A stretch of 64,000 nt of DNA from Methanosalsum zhilinae DSM 4017 (GTDB lineage: Archaea; Halobacteriota; Methanosarcinia; Methanosarcinales; Methanosarcinaceae). The DNA lies in NCBI RefSeq assembly GCF_000217995.1, contig NC_015676.1:908103-972102 (forward strand), given 5' to 3'. A model generated the notes under the pieces. The model was given only the letters and a program-made list of their open reading frames with translations, was not told where the DNA came from and did no database searches. The translations under genes and the position numbers were made by a program. Below, piece by piece: positions 47,191-55,489 of this stretch (position 1 is its first letter; each line of letters starts with the position of its first letter).

Positions 47191-47679
47191 ATGCTTGATC
47201 TAATGATCTCACAACTGCACAATTCTGAGGGATTGCTGGCTTATCTTCTAGTATTCATACTTGCAGCTATACCACTGATTGAAATATTGATTGTAATCCC
47301 AATAGCTATTGGGATTGGACTGAATCCATTTATAGTGGCTTTATCAGCCTTTATTGGAAACCTTATCCCTGTATATCTAATCATTATTGCATACTCGCAG
47401 ATGAATTCTTTTCGCGAAAGGTTCAATTCAGAAGTTGAGTGTGAGCAGGTGAACACTTCAGGAAGAAAGAAGAAAGCCAGGGAGGTATGGAATAAATATG
47501 GTGTTCCTGGTCTTTCAATAATCTCTCCTGGAATCACCGGTACTCATCTTGCCACAGTAATGGCACTTGGTTTTGGTGCACGTATGACTGTTCTTGGAAT
47601 ATGGATGTTCTTAAGCCTGCTTCTTTGGACGGTTTTAATCACCACTATTTCATTTTATGGATTTGAGATAATAACCTGA
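47191..47679 (+). CDS. Small multidrug-export-family membrane protein, paralog 1
   Basis: A 162-aa integral membrane protein of the COG2426 (Sm_multidrug_ex) family with hydrophobic segments at about 14-42, 46-68, 98-122 and 132-160. Conserved pieces are IEILIVIPIAIGIGLNPF, the soluble loop, NKYGVPGLSIISPGITGTHLAT and WMFLSLLLWT. The family name comes from a weak drug-resistance phenotype; actual substrates are unknown. Two further copies lie at 47794 and 50713. Confidence 0.75.
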   Translation: MLDLMISQLHNSEGLLAYLLVFILAAIPLIEILIVIPIAIGIGLNPFIVALSAFIGNLIPVYLIIIAYSQMNSFRERFNSEVECEQVNTSGRKKKAREVWNKYGVPGLSIISPGITGTHLATVMALGFGARMTVLGIWMFLSLLLWTVLITTISFYGFEIIT

Positions 47680-47793
47680 GATAGCAAAAGTAGAATTTAA
47701 TTAAATGTCAATCGATCATTATTTAGTCAAAAAAGTTCATCTGATTTTAAGTTAAATTAAAATATGTGAAGTTATTTTTATTGAGTGTTTTAA

Positions 47794-48285
47794 ATGGATC
47801 CGGTATCCCAATCATTGGTTTCACAGCTCAATTGTGCTGATGGACTTTGGGCATATTGTCTTGTATTTCTTCTTGCAGCAGCACCTATGATCAAAATATT
47901 CATTGTTATTCCGGTTGCGATTGGGGCCGGACTGGATCCATTTTCAACAGCTATTTCTGCTTTTCTTGGAAATATTGTTCCATTATATCTGGGTTTACTG
48001 GCCTACTCAAAGGTCACCTTTTTCCGGGAAAAGTTTAGCCTTGATCTTGATGGTCCGGATGTGTCCAGTAAACTGAAAAAAACTGTCATTATCTGGGACA
48101 AATATGGAGTCCCTGGTCTCTCGCTCATATCTCCTGGAGTTACAGGCACCCATGTTGCAGCTTTTACAGCTCTTGGATTTGGAGCACAGGCAGTAAGGGT
48201 TGGAATCTGGATGTTCCTGAGCCTGTTGATATGGACTATTATACTGACCATAATTTCATGTTATGGGTGGAAGCTAATTTTATAG
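47794..48285 (+). CDS. Small multidrug-export-family membrane protein, paralog 2
   Basis: A 163-aa protein, clearly homologous to the copy at 47191. Shared features are APMIKIFIVIPVAIGAGLDPF, an IPLYL-type helix with a conserved Tyr, DKYGVPGLSLISPGVTGTHVAA, and a closing WMFLSLLIWTIILT. The soluble loop between helices 2 and 3 differs strongly (SLDLDGPDVSSK versus SEVECEQVNTSG). It follows paralog 1 by 114 nt, so this is a tandem duplication. Confidence 0.75.
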   Translation: MDPVSQSLVSQLNCADGLWAYCLVFLLAAAPMIKIFIVIPVAIGAGLDPFSTAISAFLGNIVPLYLGLLAYSKVTFFREKFSLDLDGPDVSSKLKKTVIIWDKYGVPGLSLISPGVTGTHVAAFTALGFGAQAVRVGIWMFLSLLIWTIILTIISCYGWKLIL

Positions 48286-48368
48286 TATTAAGAGATCAAG
48301 CATGGTCCATTACAAATCAAGGTAATTTTTAAAATTTCATAAATAACCGTATCAATCAATGTTAATTT

Positions 48369-48839
48369 ATGAATAAGGAAAGTTTTATTCCTGCAGTGGT
48401 CAGTCTTATCGTTTTATCTGTGATACTGATTGTATTGGTCGCATATTCAGTCGAACATACCAGAATTCTGGGTCCTTTGATAGCTTTCTTTGGATTATTC
48501 CCACTTACTATCATTAAATTCAGTGGAAGAAGTGTAAGGTCAAACGGTGCTGATGTCATATTTGGAGCAATTGATACAGGAGTGTTAATGATCGCTGCAC
48601 TAATTGGAGCTTCTCTTGCTGGAATTCTTGGGGCGATTATTGGAAGTGCAATCGGTGATTCCATTACAGATGGTCTGGCAGGATTGTTTGAAGGATCAGT
48701 TGCAGAGAGATTGAGAGAATATGGTATTCAGGAAGCAAGAACTTCATTAAGTTCATCTATGGGCAAAATGAGTGGATGTCTTATTGGAGCTGGATCTGTG
48801 CTGACTGTTGCATGGACTTTTCTGGGACTTGCGATTTAA
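48369..48839 (+). CDS. Conserved membrane protein of unknown function
   Basis: A 156-aa protein with hydrophobic segments at about 8-28, 32-50, 68-105 (glycine/alanine-rich, ALIGASLAGILGAIIGSAIGD) and 134-155. The central GxxxG-rich stretch and the soluble EGSVAERLREYGIQEARTSLSSSM segment suggest a packed membrane domain with a cytoplasmic loop. I recognise no named family. It lies 84 nt after the export paralog. Confidence 0.6.
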   Translation: MNKESFIPAVVSLIVLSVILIVLVAYSVEHTRILGPLIAFFGLFPLTIIKFSGRSVRSNGADVIFGAIDTGVLMIAALIGASLAGILGAIIGSAIGDSITDGLAGLFEGSVAERLREYGIQEARTSLSSSMGKMSGCLIGAGSVLTVAWTFLGLAI

Positions 48840-48910
48840 TGGTTTGCGATAAAAATATAACCAGATAAAATAAATGATAGAATTAATCGAGCTGTGGAGT
48901 GAAAAAGTCA

Positions 48911-49219
48911 ATGCCCGAAGACCCATTGAAAATAATAAGAAATAATGATCCGGAATTGTTCGGTCAGATTGAAAATACAGCTAATCTGTCATTTGCGGAT
49001 GGAGATATCCCTCTGAAATACAAGTTACTCATAGCAATGTCCCTTGACGCTTCCAAAGGAGCAGTTGATGGCGTCAAGGCTCTTGCAAGAAGAGCCATGG
49101 ATGAGGGAGCTACAAAAGAGGAAATGTTTGAAGTTTTAAGAATTGCATATTATATTACGGGTGCTGGAAGTATTTATACTGCTGTCAATGGTTTAATTGA
49201 CCTTTTTGATAATGAATAA
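48911..49219 (+). CDS. AhpD/carboxymuconolactone-decarboxylase-like protein lacking CxxC
   Basis: About 102 aa. PLKYKLLIAMSLDASKGAVDGVKALARRAMDEGATKEEMFEVLRIAYYITGA has the helical CMD/AhpD core with the ...R-x-A-...-G-A-T-x-E-E-x-x-E order. The active-site C-x2-C present in peroxidase-linked AhpD is absent: that position reads DASKGAVDG, and no cysteine occurs in the chain. So thiol-disulfide activity is unlikely. The start is set at ATG 48911 with GGAG 11 nt upstream; a GTG at 48899 is also in frame. Confidence 0.75.
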   Translation: MPEDPLKIIRNNDPELFGQIENTANLSFADGDIPLKYKLLIAMSLDASKGAVDGVKALARRAMDEGATKEEMFEVLRIAYYITGAGSIYTAVNGLIDLFDNE

Positions 49220-49241
49220 GGTAAAATAAAGATGTAACACC

Positions 49242-50456
49242 TCAATTTTGCCTTAATGCATCCACAGGATTCATCTTTGCAGCCTTATTTGCAGGATAGA
49301 TACCTGAAATAAGCCCTATAATCACTGATATTAAAAACCCGGTTAAGATAAGATATAATGGGAATACATGCGGAAGATCCAGATAAATTTCGACAGCAAA
49401 AGATCCAACCAATCCTAGCAAAGTTCCCAGTATACCTCCAATCAGGCCAATTATAATCGACTCTATTATAAACAAACCCAAAATGTCTGCATAGGTGAAT
49501 CCCAGAGACTTCATTAGGCCTATTTCTTTTGTTCTTTCAGTTACTGTTACCAGCATTATGTTCATGATTCCGATAGATCCTACAAGAAGTGCTATTAATG
49601 CTACAGATGTAATAAGTACCGTCAGTGCTCCAGAAAGTTCATTTAACTGGTCTATAATGTCTGCCTGATTAAATATTGAATATGGCTTTGCATCATCGTT
49701 GTCTATATCTCTGGTAGATACTCCAAGACTGCGTGCAAGATTTCGATCGATCTGTTCAGAAACTGGTCTAACTTCTTCTGCAGTAGCAGTTCTTGCTGAA
49801 AAACCACCATAATCCGTTTCATCTAACAGTTCGTTCATAACTGAGATGGGTATAAAAATTCTATTATCCGGCTCTGCTCCTGATTGTATAAATTCAGAAT
49901 CGGGGCTTTCAATGACACCAATGACTTTAAACTTTTGAGTTTTAACCGTTCCGTCAGTTCTTCTAAATGAAATTTCTATTGAATTTCTTGTATGTATACT
50001 TCGATCAAATCTTTCGTTAGCAACACTGTCCCCGATTACAGCTACATATTTACTTTTATCAGTAAAAAAATTTCCACTTTCCAGACTAAGACTTGCTACA
50101 TCTGCATAATCCTGTGTGGTGCCCTGAATATTGATCTGTCTTGAAACGGACATAAATGTCACCTCTGCAACTCTTTGCTTAATAGGTGATACTCCATCGA
50201 CACCAGGCGTTCTTCGGATTATTTCAAGCTGGTTATCATCAAAAACATTTATGTCTTCACTGAAAATAACAATAAAATTATCCCCAATTTCTCCAAGTTC
50301 ATCTGTGAAATATTGGTTAAAACTTGCACCCAGAGATACATTGGCCACCACAGCAGCAACACCAATTATTATGCCCAGTGTTGTAAGAGCTGATCTGAGT
50401 TTGGCGCTACTAATACTACCAAAAGAAAGGACAAGTAATTGTTTGAGATCTGTCAT
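49242..50456 (-). CDS. MacB-type ABC transporter permease
   Basis: A 404-aa permease: N-terminal helix (about 18-40, TLGIIIGVAAVVANVSLG), a periplasmic-type MacB_PCD domain (about 45-265) and three C-terminal FtsX helices (about 275-305, 325-355, 365-390) ending with PANKAAKMNPVDALR. Such permeases normally pair with an ATPase to export lipoproteins, peptides or drugs by mechanotransmission. No ATPase gene is adjacent on either side, so the partner must be elsewhere or the gene is orphaned. Full length. Confidence 0.88.
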   Translation of the reverse strand: MTDLKQLLVLSFGSISSAKLRSALTTLGIIIGVAAVVANVSLGASFNQYFTDELGEIGDNFIVIFSEDINVFDDNQLEIIRRTPGVDGVSPIKQRVAEVTFMSVSRQINIQGTTQDYADVASLSLESGNFFTDKSKYVAVIGDSVANERFDRSIHTRNSIEISFRRTDGTVKTQKFKVIGVIESPDSEFIQSGAEPDNRIFIPISVMNELLDETDYGGFSARTATAEEVRPVSEQIDRNLARSLGVSTRDIDNDDAKPYSIFNQADIIDQLNELSGALTVLITSVALIALLVGSIGIMNIMLVTVTERTKEIGLMKSLGFTYADILGLFIIESIIIGLIGGILGTLLGLVGSFAVEIYLDLPHVFPLYLILTGFLISVIIGLISGIYPANKAAKMNPVDALRQN

Positions 50457-50691
50457 TAATTCTCATTCCAGGATTTCTTCAATAAGCCAGTGTTGCATTT
50501 ATGGCAAAATGTTTATCCCACCGATTCCAGGCTCAATTTAATATTTTGATTTTATTTGTATATAAGCAATTTCAGGTATATATGTAATCCCAGAACCATT
50601 TGAATCATGATGCAATTTTTTATTTTCTTGCTCTAAATTTTCATTTTACATTGGTACACTAAGTACAAATAGATAAAAACTTTATGAATAA

Positions 50692-50701
50692 AGTACTTTC
50701 A
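50692..50701. promoter_or_regulatory. 10-bp palindrome upstream of paralog 3
   Basis: AAAGTACTTT is a perfect 10-bp palindrome centred 17 nt before the ATG at 50713, with a partial match (AAGTAC) 30 nt upstream. The spacing suits a repressor operator between promoter and start codon. Confidence 0.35.
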
Positions 50702-50712
50702 TTTGCTGATAT

Positions 50713-51204
50713 ATGGACATGGATTCGATAATTCAATTAATCAGTATAGAAATGTATAATGCTGATGGACTTTGGGCATATATTCTTCTGTTTGTTATCT
50801 CATCTGCCCCTGTAGTAAAGATATTTATGGTGATACCGATAGGCATTTATTTTGAGTTGAACCCAATTGGGGTTGCTCTGGCTGTATTTCTTGCAAAGAT
50901 AATACAGGTCCATTTTATTATAATCGGATACTGCAGGATCAGAAACTTTCACGATAGATTTATCTCAAAGATTAGTTATAATGAATTGCATAAATCTTTG
51001 ATAAAAAGAAAAGCATTGGAAATATGGAATAAATATGGTGTACAGGGCCTGTCTATAATTTCACCATGGATCATAGGGACCAATCTTGGCACAATTATGG
51101 CACTTGGATTCGGAACTCGTGGGTCTGTTATTGGTGCATGGATGTTTCTGAGTCTCTTATTATGGACAATTGTTATAACTTTTATTTCTTACTACATTGT
51201 CTGA
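50713..51204 (+). CDS. Small multidrug-export-family membrane protein, paralog 3
   Basis: A 163-aa protein, third member of the set. APVVKIFMVIPIGIYFELNPI, NKYGVQGLSIISPWIIGTNLGT and AWMFLSLLLWTIVIT align with the copies at 47191 and 47794, while the glycines of SPGxTGTH are partly lost (SPWIIGTN). It is the most diverged copy, which suggests a different or relaxed function. It is separated from the other two by an orphan permease. Confidence 0.7.
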   Translation: MDMDSIIQLISIEMYNADGLWAYILLFVISSAPVVKIFMVIPIGIYFELNPIGVALAVFLAKIIQVHFIIIGYCRIRNFHDRFISKISYNELHKSLIKRKALEIWNKYGVQGLSIISPWIIGTNLGTIMALGFGTRGSVIGAWMFLSLLLWTIVITFISYYIV

Positions 51205-51242
51205 ATAATCCCTGCTAAAAGAGAATAGATAGATTAATAATT

Positions 51243-51488
51243 ATGAAAAAATTGAAAAATGAGATTAAATTGGCCTTATTAACTCTTGGATGTATAGTTA
51301 TAATTGCTATATTTTCAAAATATTACCTGGAAGAAGAGATGAGTTTTATTTCCAGAAATGCACCTTTATGGATGTTTTTATTATATTTATTTGTATCAGA
51401 TAAAATACAAGTATCTGGTATGTTGAGATACTATTCTGCTGCTATAATACTTATTTCTATGATAGTTATTGCAATTCATATGATTTGA
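51243..51488 (+). CDS. Small membrane protein (81 aa), unknown
   Basis: Three hydrophobic segments (about 9-27, 36-52, 60-80) with lysines at the N-terminus. It starts 39 nt after paralog 3 in the same direction. No family is recognised, and no ribosome site is obvious, so it is a moderate-confidence gene. Confidence 0.45.
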   Translation: MKKLKNEIKLALLTLGCIVIIAIFSKYYLEEEMSFISRNAPLWMFLLYLFVSDKIQVSGMLRYYSAAIILISMIVIAIHMI

Positions 51489-51536
51489 TGGAAAGTACAT
51501 AAAAATTTCAAATTTGAGAGATGAGTGAATGTATAA

Positions 51537-52484
51537 TCACTCATCCTTTCTTACCATATAGGTAAGTACAAATAGACATATTATCAGAGTAACAACTCCA
51601 AACCCTGGTATTGGAGAGGGTTCCGGTTCTTCTGCTGTGATAGTCACTTCTGAAACATCCTGTCCAGCTTCGTTGGTCACTGTCAGTGTTACATTGTACA
51701 TACCCGGCTGTGTATAGGTATGTGATGGGTTTGCCTGGGTGGATGTTTCACCATCTCCGAATTCCCAGTGATATTCAACAGCATTTTCTGATTCATCTAT
51801 GAATGTTACTTCAAGGGGTACTTCTCCTGAGGTGGGAGTTGCTGTAAAAGATGCAAATGGCATCTCTGATGGAGTTTCAACCGTTATTGTTTTGGATAAT
51901 GTATCCTGTCCTACCTCATTAGTTACTGTTAGTGTGACAGTATAGGTCCCAACTTCCTCATAGGTATGTGTTGGGCTTGTCTGGGTTGAAGTTGTACCGT
52001 CTCCAAAGTCCCATTGGTATTCAACGGCATATTCTGATTCATCTATGAATGTTACTTCAAGGGGTGCTTCTCCTGAAGCAGGGGTTGCTGTAAAAGATGC
52101 AAGTGGTTTTTGAGCAGGCGGCATTACTGTAACTGTACCACTCATTCTGGCGGGAAATTCCCGGACATAAAAATGATAAGTTCCACTTTCATTGAAGGTG
52201 TAGCTCAATGATCTTCTATAAGTTAGAGTTGTATTTTGCCATAATCTATCTTCACTTACCAGTGTAAATGCTCTGTTTGGCTCAGTTTGTAAATTTTGCC
52301 ACCTTACGGTGTCTCCAGCGTTTATCTCCACGTTTGAAGGAATAAATGCCAGCTGTTGCATCCTGATAAATACCGTTTTTGGCTCAGAAGCACCTTCAAC
52401 AGAAGTATTGTCTGATGCACCATGGGCATATCCAATACCTGAAAGTGTGATCAAAATTATCATAATTATAACTATTTTTTTCAT
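51537..52484 (-). CDS. Cupredoxin-like/PKD surface protein with PGF-CTERM-type anchor
   Basis: A 315-aa exported protein: signal peptide (1-19), a cupredoxin-like domain (about 32-118: FIPSNVEINAGDTVRWQN ... GTYHFYVREF), two PKD repeats (about 126-205 and 208-288; YQWDFGDGTTSTQ and YHWEFGDGETSTQ) and a C-terminal PIPGFGVVTLIICLFVLTYMVRKDE that fits an archaeosortase-processed anchor. The His/Cys/Met copper ligands of true cupredoxins are not all evident, so copper binding is uncertain. PKD repeats usually mediate surface interactions. Confidence 0.78.
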   Translation of the reverse strand: MKKIVIIMIILITLSGIGYAHGASDNTSVEGASEPKTVFIRMQQLAFIPSNVEINAGDTVRWQNLQTEPNRAFTLVSEDRLWQNTTLTYRRSLSYTFNESGTYHFYVREFPARMSGTVTVMPPAQKPLASFTATPASGEAPLEVTFIDESEYAVEYQWDFGDGTTSTQTSPTHTYEEVGTYTVTLTVTNEVGQDTLSKTITVETPSEMPFASFTATPTSGEVPLEVTFIDESENAVEYHWEFGDGETSTQANPSHTYTQPGMYNVTLTVTNEAGQDVSEVTITAEEPEPSPIPGFGVVTLIICLFVLTYMVRKDE

Positions 52485-53162
52485 GTTATCTCCATAACCC
52501 CTATTTATACATTAATTTTTTTAAGTAGCCAGTTAGATTACGTTTTAATAGTATTTAATTTTAAATGCAAAATATCCTTGAAATGAATGGCTGGTTGTGT
52601 CATGATTTTATATTTCTATCATGATTTACTCTTTAATATAGAAATTATTTAAAAAATAGTATCGGGGGAGATTTCCCCCATATATGTATCCATATTGGCA
52701 TGGTGTTGCCATAAGCCATTCAGGTTACAAAATGGAAGTTTTTTCTCCTTATTTATGAGCAAGGATTGTAGGAGATACTAACTGTTCATTCATGGCTTTT
52801 TAGTCAGCAAATACCTTTGATCAGCATTTATTGACTAAACTTACATAGGTATTAGCAGTATATATAATAACTTATGGTAATTAATCAACGAGGTATATAT
52901 TATCAATGCAATATTTGATAATGCTATAGTAGATTTAATGAAATCATTTTATGAAATATATAATATTCATAAAATAATCACTGTGAAGATAATTAATACC
53001 ATTGATAATATCAATGCCAGAATCACAATGAAAAAGTCTAATAAATACTAAAATTACAATAAGTCATAAATTATTACATTTACTATTTATATTTACTACT
53101 TATTTATCATTCGGTTCTGTTTTTCTGTTATCTTTTAGTATTTTTTTAATGTATTTTTAGAT
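52485..53162. other. AT-rich intergenic region
   Basis: This 678-bp stretch holds the PKD-protein promoter (about 52500-52560), the GC-rich hairpin pair at 52664-52711 and otherwise AT-rich sequence of low complexity. One plus-strand frame (about 52880-53050, ending NARITMKKSNKY) has no upstream start codon that I can accept. Nothing else is recognised. Confidence 0.4.
52664..52711 (+). ncRNA. Candidate structured RNA: two consecutive GC-rich hairpins
   Basis: GGGGGA-GATT-TCCCCC (52664-52679) is a perfect 6-bp stem of nearly all G and C. TGGCA-TGGTGT-TGCCA (52696-52711) follows 16 nt later. Both stand in a roughly 25% GC spacer, and a T6 run lies at 52740-52745. A local GC rise with paired hairpins is a hint of a small RNA or strong terminator; the strand is a guess. 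Confidence 0.3.
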
Positions 53163-53333
53163 ATGAGTTTTGCTAGTTCTATTTCTAATCTTCTTGTTCA
53201 TGCTGTAATCTTTGTAATTGGCTGTATTGTTGTGGTTTCAAGCGTGTATTATTTGATTTCTGGATTGATCGTAGGAGCTTTCGGTGCTTTACTGGGGTTA
53301 ATTGTGATCATGTTCTCACTTTATGACAGTTGA
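53163..53333 (+). CDS. Small membrane protein (56 aa), hidden in AT-rich region
   Basis: ATG 53163 to TGA 53331 reads MSFASSISNLLVHAVIFVIG, then a second hydrophobic segment and an AFGALLGLIVIM tail. Two transmembrane helices (about 8-28 and 32-52) are separated by SSVYYLISG. There is no ribosome site; TATA-like sequence lies near 53080. Codon structure is coherent and G/C rises at codon position 1, so it is probably real, although the family is unknown. Confidence 0.5.
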   Translation: MSFASSISNLLVHAVIFVIGCIVVVSSVYYLISGLIVGAFGALLGLIVIMFSLYDS

Positions 53334-53494
53334 CTTTTTAATTATTTTAACACTATTATTTAAGCAAAATTTTTCATTTTATTTTCATAGGTACAAATAA
53401 CTTAAATAAAACAAAGCTGTTCTAATTCTCAACTTTGAAATGGTAAATTTATATAGCACATACCAAACTACAGATTGGACAATGGAGATAATTG

Positions 53495-53980
53495 ATGCTG
53501 GAGAATGAACCTGCTGAACGTATTGATTCAAGGGCTCTTAAGGTGTGGTTTCTAAGTGGTATCCTGGAAGGTCTTATTCTTTTACTGATCCCTCTGTTAT
53601 ATATGGTGTTAGGTGAGTTTCTCTGGGATTGGCCTGCCAGATGGGGCTGGTATGGAGTGGCAGTGGTAGTGATTTATACATTATGGTCCTCAATAGTAGC
53701 ACCCCGGCTTAGAATACGTTTTTGGAGATATGAAATAAGGGAAGATGAAATTGATATTCAGCACGGTATTTTTATTATCCGAAGAACTCTTATACCCATG
53801 ATCAGGGTTCAACACGTAGACACAGAATACGGACCGATCATGAAATATTTTGGGCTGGCAACATTAAGGATATCCACTGCTGCTACTGATCATCGCATTC
53901 CTGCTTTATCAAAAGAAAAAGCTTCAAAACTTTTGGGGGAAATATCAGCTCTTGCAAAAGTGAGTGATGAAGATGTCTGA
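53495..53980 (+). CDS. YdbS-like PH-domain membrane protein
   Basis: A 161-aa protein with two transmembrane helices (about 17-42, 50-70) followed by a bacterial PH-like (bPH2) domain: RFWRYEIREDEIDIQHGIFI ... TLIPMIRVQHVDTEYGPIMKYFGLATLRISTAAT. In Bacillus YdbS/YdbT pairs contribute to resistance to certain toxins; the archaeal role is unknown. The ATG at 53495 has GGAG upstream. The stop overlaps the YdbT-like start by 8 nt. Confidence 0.85.
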   Translation: MLENEPAERIDSRALKVWFLSGILEGLILLLIPLLYMVLGEFLWDWPARWGWYGVAVVVIYTLWSSIVAPRLRIRFWRYEIREDEIDIQHGIFIIRRTLIPMIRVQHVDTEYGPIMKYFGLATLRISTAATDHRIPALSKEKASKLLGEISALAKVSDEDV

Positions 53981-55409
53981 CTATAAACGCCAACATCCGT
54001 CAATGATCATTCTGGAAACATTGAAAAGTTTGATTTATGGCCTCCCGCCAATTTATCTTTTTGCATTAACATTAAATGAAGATATAAGCAGAACCGTTTT
54101 TTCTGATTTTTTCTGGATAGCACTTCTTTTTTTGATCATTCTTTTTCTGAATTCTGTAATAAAGTGGTATTTTTATACATATCAATATCAAGATGGGTAT
54201 CTGTATATAAAAAAAGGATTGCTGTTTAAAAAAGAGCGTTCAATCAAAAGAGAACGTGTACAGACCGTAAACATACGAACCAATTATCTGCAAAGACTTC
54301 TGGGCGTTGCGACAGTTCAGGTTGAAACAGCAGGTGGTAGTAAGGAATCTGAACTGAGTCTTACTGCTGTGAATCTGGAAGAGACCCATAACATAAAAGC
54401 TTATCTGGAAAATTATGGACAAGTGCCTGACTATAAAAGCAGGGGTATGGAGAGAACAGATAAAATAGAGAATGTTCATAAGATTCCTTTATGGGATCTG
54501 TTTCTTGCAGGAGCTACATCCGGCAGGTTCATGCTTCTATTTTCCCTTATAGCTGCTGCTTTTTCCCAGTTTTATCCCTATATTCCTGAGACCTATCTGA
54601 GATTTCTGGTGGAACAGATAATTCCTGAAAATAGTGTAGATTTTATTCTTCTTACCGTCCTGATATTTCTGCTGTTGTTCCTATCCTGGATGATATCAAC
54701 CATAGTTTTTGTTATTCAATATGCTGATTTCACCATAACCCGCCAGGCTGACGATATACGTCTCTCCTGGGGAATTATTGAGCAGAAAGAATTCAATTTG
54801 AATTTGAATCGGCTGCAGGCAGTATCAATAAAGGAAGATCTTCTAAAACAGCCGTTTGGTCTGTGCTCAATTACCGCAGAAGTTGCAGGTGGTGGATCTA
54901 AAGAACATAATTATGTAACTGTACTATATCCATTACTTCGCGTGAGAGAATTAACAAACTTTCTGGATCAAATATTACCTGAGTATAATATACCTGAAAA
55001 TATGCAGTCGCTGCCGACTAGATCCCGAAAGCGCTATGTATTTCGATTGCTGGCACCTGCTATTGTAATTGTTGCTTTATCTGTACAAACATTTGTTTAT
55101 GGATGGATTTTAATTATTATTTTACCTCTGGCGCTTTTGCTGGGTCAGTCCCGCTACAAAACAGGAGGAACTTTCATCAGTGATAAGCAGCTGACATTAC
55201 GTTTTCGCAATATAAACCGATATCATGTGCTTATGATGAAAAATCATATCCAATCACTGGAACTTAGTTCCAACGTTTTTCAGCGTATCAGGAACCTAAA
55301 TACGGTTAAAGCTTCTGTCCTGTCCTCTCCTTCAGGGAAGGATTTCAAAGTAGTTGATATTGATAATGAGGAAAGTAATAAATTATGGGACTGGTTTTCC
55401 AGAGATTAA
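53973..55409 (+). CDS. YdbT-like multi-PH-domain membrane protein
   Basis: A 478-aa protein with several hydrophobic pairs (near 25-65, 180-205, 225-255, 370-395) and three bPH2 modules, each showing the pattern I-K-R-E-R-V-Q-T-V ... Y-L-Q-R-L-L-G-V-A-T-V-x-V-x-T-A. Together with the preceding YdbS-like gene it forms a membrane complex of unknown function. The start at 53973 overlaps the upstream stop (ATGTCTGA); two earlier starts (53964, 53967) are possible. Confidence 0.85.
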   Translation: MSDYKRQHPSMIILETLKSLIYGLPPIYLFALTLNEDISRTVFSDFFWIALLFLIILFLNSVIKWYFYTYQYQDGYLYIKKGLLFKKERSIKRERVQTVNIRTNYLQRLLGVATVQVETAGGSKESELSLTAVNLEETHNIKAYLENYGQVPDYKSRGMERTDKIENVHKIPLWDLFLAGATSGRFMLLFSLIAAAFSQFYPYIPETYLRFLVEQIIPENSVDFILLTVLIFLLLFLSWMISTIVFVIQYADFTITRQADDIRLSWGIIEQKEFNLNLNRLQAVSIKEDLLKQPFGLCSITAEVAGGGSKEHNYVTVLYPLLRVRELTNFLDQILPEYNIPENMQSLPTRSRKRYVFRLLAPAIVIVALSVQTFVYGWILIIILPLALLLGQSRYKTGGTFISDKQLTLRFRNINRYHVLMMKNHIQSLELSSNVFQRIRNLNTVKASVLSSPSGKDFKVVDIDNEESNKLWDWFSRD

Positions 55410-55457
55410 ATCCTCCAGATCAGTCCTTTATATCTCAAAGATAATCTCTAAGATTGA

Positions 55458-55484
55458 TTCTGAAATATGATTGTTTATTCAGAA
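55458..55484. terminator. Possible bidirectional terminator
   Basis: TTCTGAA and TTCAGAA, 7-bp perfect arms, lie between the convergent YdbT-like and BCCT genes, with AT-rich flanks on both sides. The stem is weak (about 30% GC), so the call is tentative. Confidence 0.35.
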
Positions 55485-55489
55485 CATAT

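Noticed and set aside
51780-52110. Near-identical repeats that might be a CRISPR or IS
   Set aside because: They are the two PKD repeats of one coding sequence, with only two units and no spacers.
52870-53050. Plus-strand frame ending NARITMKKSNKY
   Set aside because: No acceptable start codon at the beginning and the region is low-complexity AT.
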